A stretch of 64,000 nt of DNA, taken from Chondrus crispus (Eukaryota > Rhodophyta > Florideophyceae > Gigartinales > Gigartinaceae). Shown one piece after another: positions 62,637 through 64,000 of the stretch. Numbering within the stretch: the first letter of the stretch is position 1; every line of letters starts with the position of its first letter. The stretch lies in assembly GCF_000350225.1 (NCBI RefSeq), contig NW_005178795.1, positions 194,948-258,947 of the forward strand, in the 5' to 3' direction. The notes below the pieces were generated by a model. That model was not told the origin of the DNA. It was given only the letters and a program-made list of their open reading frames with translations, and did no database searches. A program made the position numbers and the translations under genes.

Positions 62637-62895
62637 ATCATAGTCCCTCAAAGAAAATTTTGTTACGCTGAGTTGGGGTCTTCTCCGAAAACGCGCCCTT
62701 TTCCGGTGCTCAAAATGCATGTTTCCGCGGGAGAAGCCGGCATTGGCTCAATGCGTTGGAAAGCTCTAGTCCTCACCTTTAATATAGTGTGGTTTGCGTC
62801 ACCTGTAGAAGGCGCACACGCGACATAAAAGCCTTTGAAGGAATATGGGACCAAATTGGGGGGGGGGGGCCCAAATTGGGGGGCTATGGAGGTAC

Positions 62896-63285
62896 TGTAC
62901 AAGCGGAAGTGTCGATGCCCCCACTGGCTGTCCCTTTAGTGCGTGTCCAGGCTCTATTTTAAACAATCCCCCGCACATTGCTTGTGCAGTGCTCAGGGGG
63001 GTGGTTTGGGCAATGAGGGAAACGCGCCCGATAAGTATAGATTCGACACCGACGTTAATAGCTGTTGAATGAGGCTTCAAGCCTTGGCTTGCAAGCCATT
63101 CCCGTGGTCCTGCTCGGCTGAGACCGCGTCATGTGCCACACTTCTACAGCCGGCACGCACAGATGGAAGCCTGGCGCACGGCCTTCGCGCTATCGATCGT
63201 CCTCCGTCGTCTTGTACGCGTCCAGCCTCGAAACGCATTTGTTACATGTACGGTTCGTCACGGCTTCCGCACCGCCATCCTTGCA
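62896..63285. other. Spacer and 3' region of the GT31 gene
   Basis: No separate gene. The C-terminal reading of the adjoining gene can be followed to about 63200 (VTNRTCNKCVSRLDAYKTTE) before stopping. Confidence 0.4.
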
Positions 63286-64000
63286 TCAGTGGCACTCGCC
63301 GTTGCACCACTTTTCCCTGTTCCCCTGTGGGCACTTTTCGCAGATCTGAGAAAAGTAAGCGCCGCACGAGACGGCCTCCTTGCTATCTTCTTCTATTGGC
63401 GGGGTTTCCTTGCTGCCCTCCTTTTTCTTGGCGGGTTTCGCATGTGTCGAGCACAGGAACGCACTGGTCGGCTTCCGAAAGTGCACGCGTCGAAGTGGAA
63501 GTGGAATTGCGCGTCGCACCGTGTTCGCACCACTGACAGTCAGCGTGGCACCACAAATCTCCGTGACCCTGCGGACACTCTCCACAGGCGGGGGCCCTGT
63601 GACCGCCGCAGCTTGTCGTGTTCGTTAGATGTTTGGCCGTCTCGCTGCCCGGGCCGCAGCTTGTCTCTTGCGCGCTGTGGTTTCCGCTGCAAGTCAAGCC
63701 GTGCAGATACATCATCTCCTCCTTTTCGTACACGCCGTGTTGAATGAGAAAATCTTTCCTCTCATGAAAGACGTCGTTTTCATTCCGCCATGGATAGATC
63801 CTCTTTTCCGTCGTGCAGTTGGCGCCACAGGCTCGGGCCAGAACGCCGGAGAAGGCATCCTCCGTAATGATGGCGAGGGATTTCGACACAGCGTCAGCAA
63901 CACAGGCTACCAGGCTCTGGGAAAGCATGTAGCCCCCGCCGCTCGCGTATGTCGGATATTCTTCGAGGAGATTATCAGCTTGCCCCATACCATGCATACA
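63200..64000 (-). pseudogene. GT31-like glycosyltransferase with Cys-rich CPQG repeats (5' part outside window)
   Basis: Minus strand, entering at the window edge. EYPTYASGGGYMLSQSLV and LAIITEDAFSGVLARACG match the end of the beta-1,3-galactosyltransferase (GT31) fold, with ED as the conserved acidic pair. Two Cys-rich units follow: SCGGHRAPACGECPQGHG-DLWCHADCQW, and, after a frame change at about 63400-63470, SCGAYFSQICEKCPQGNR-EKWCNGECH. In the second unit the Trp expected after GECH is TGA (63286-63288), and coding-like sequence continues for about 28 codons beyond. A lumenal glycan-building enzyme with lectin-like modules is inferred. Confidence 0.65.

Larger units (their letters stand above)
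62046..62895. mobile_element. Mariner-type element with 25-bp perfect inverted ends
   Basis: The ends (62046-62070 and 62871-62895) are perfect inverse copies whose core is CCTCCATAGCCCCCC followed by AATTTGG; TA sits just outside this core on both sides. An inner inverted pair CCCCAATTTGGTCCC (62256-62270) and its complement (62848-62862) marks a nested or duplicated terminus. A 12-base G run lies at 62858-62869. Confidence 0.8.

Overview
The window is nuclear DNA from a eukaryote. It is dominated by transposable elements, with a few host genes that are mostly decayed. The unbroken gene reads as one exon. LTR retrotransposons of two superfamilies sit beside Harbinger-, pogo-, piggyBac- and mariner-type DNA transposons. 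A GT31-like glycosyltransferase carries Cys-rich CPQG/WC repeats of a kind I associate with red algae. Together these suggest a florideophyte red alga such as Chondrus crispus; the species is an inference, not proven by the sequence. No rRNA, convincing tRNA, organellar or prokaryotic operon feature is visible.

1-12.4 kb: a complete but decayed Ty1/copia element on the minus strand (1701-12397). It has two 318-bp LTRs, a CTAAT target duplication, a polypurine tract, gag, protease, integrase, RT and RNase H. A Harbinger transposon lies in its 3' LTR and a solo LTR in its RT, each with a clean target duplication. Between pol and the 3' LTR is a plus-strand (antisense) ORF resembling a cysteine peptidase. 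12.7-19.7 kb: a nest consisting of a piggyBac-like element (TIR CCCTAATGCCAG, ATAT duplication) whose product joins DDE-like motifs to a YqaJ-like nuclease, invaded by a pogo element that was itself invaded by two LTR families. 20.4-23 kb: remnants of a second Harbinger-like element. 23.6-24.2 kb: kelch-repeat pseudogene. 24.4-25 kb: LTR copy. 25-29.3 kb: no recognisable gene.

29.3-31 kb: an unidentified, broken minus-strand gene split by a short LTR element. 31.7-36.1 kb: a second, more decayed copia element. 37.7-39.5 kb: HEAT-repeat (PP4R1-like) pseudogene. 41.0-42.8 kb: a PD-(D/E)XK nuclease-like domain followed by a protein kinase domain, with one frame break and a 252-bp MITE at its 3' end. 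43.3-46.1 kb: the one clearly intact host gene, a type II membrane protein of 934 residues with a glycosyltransferase-like domain.

46.9-60.7 kb: a nearly intact gypsy chromovirus (48203-59999; 608-bp LTRs with about five visible differences) flanked by two different truncated pogo-type transposases. It has gag, a -1 frame pro-pol, integrase and a chromodomain. Between pol and the 3' LTR it also carries an 826-codon ORF on the opposite strand. 62.0-62.9 kb: nested mariner-type inverted repeats. 63.3-64 kb: the 3' end of a GT31-like glycosyltransferase gene that runs off the window.

The most interesting system is the antisense accessory ORF found at the same place, between pol and the 3' LTR, in both a copia and a gypsy element. 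Next come the nuclease-kinase gene and the transposase-nuclease element.
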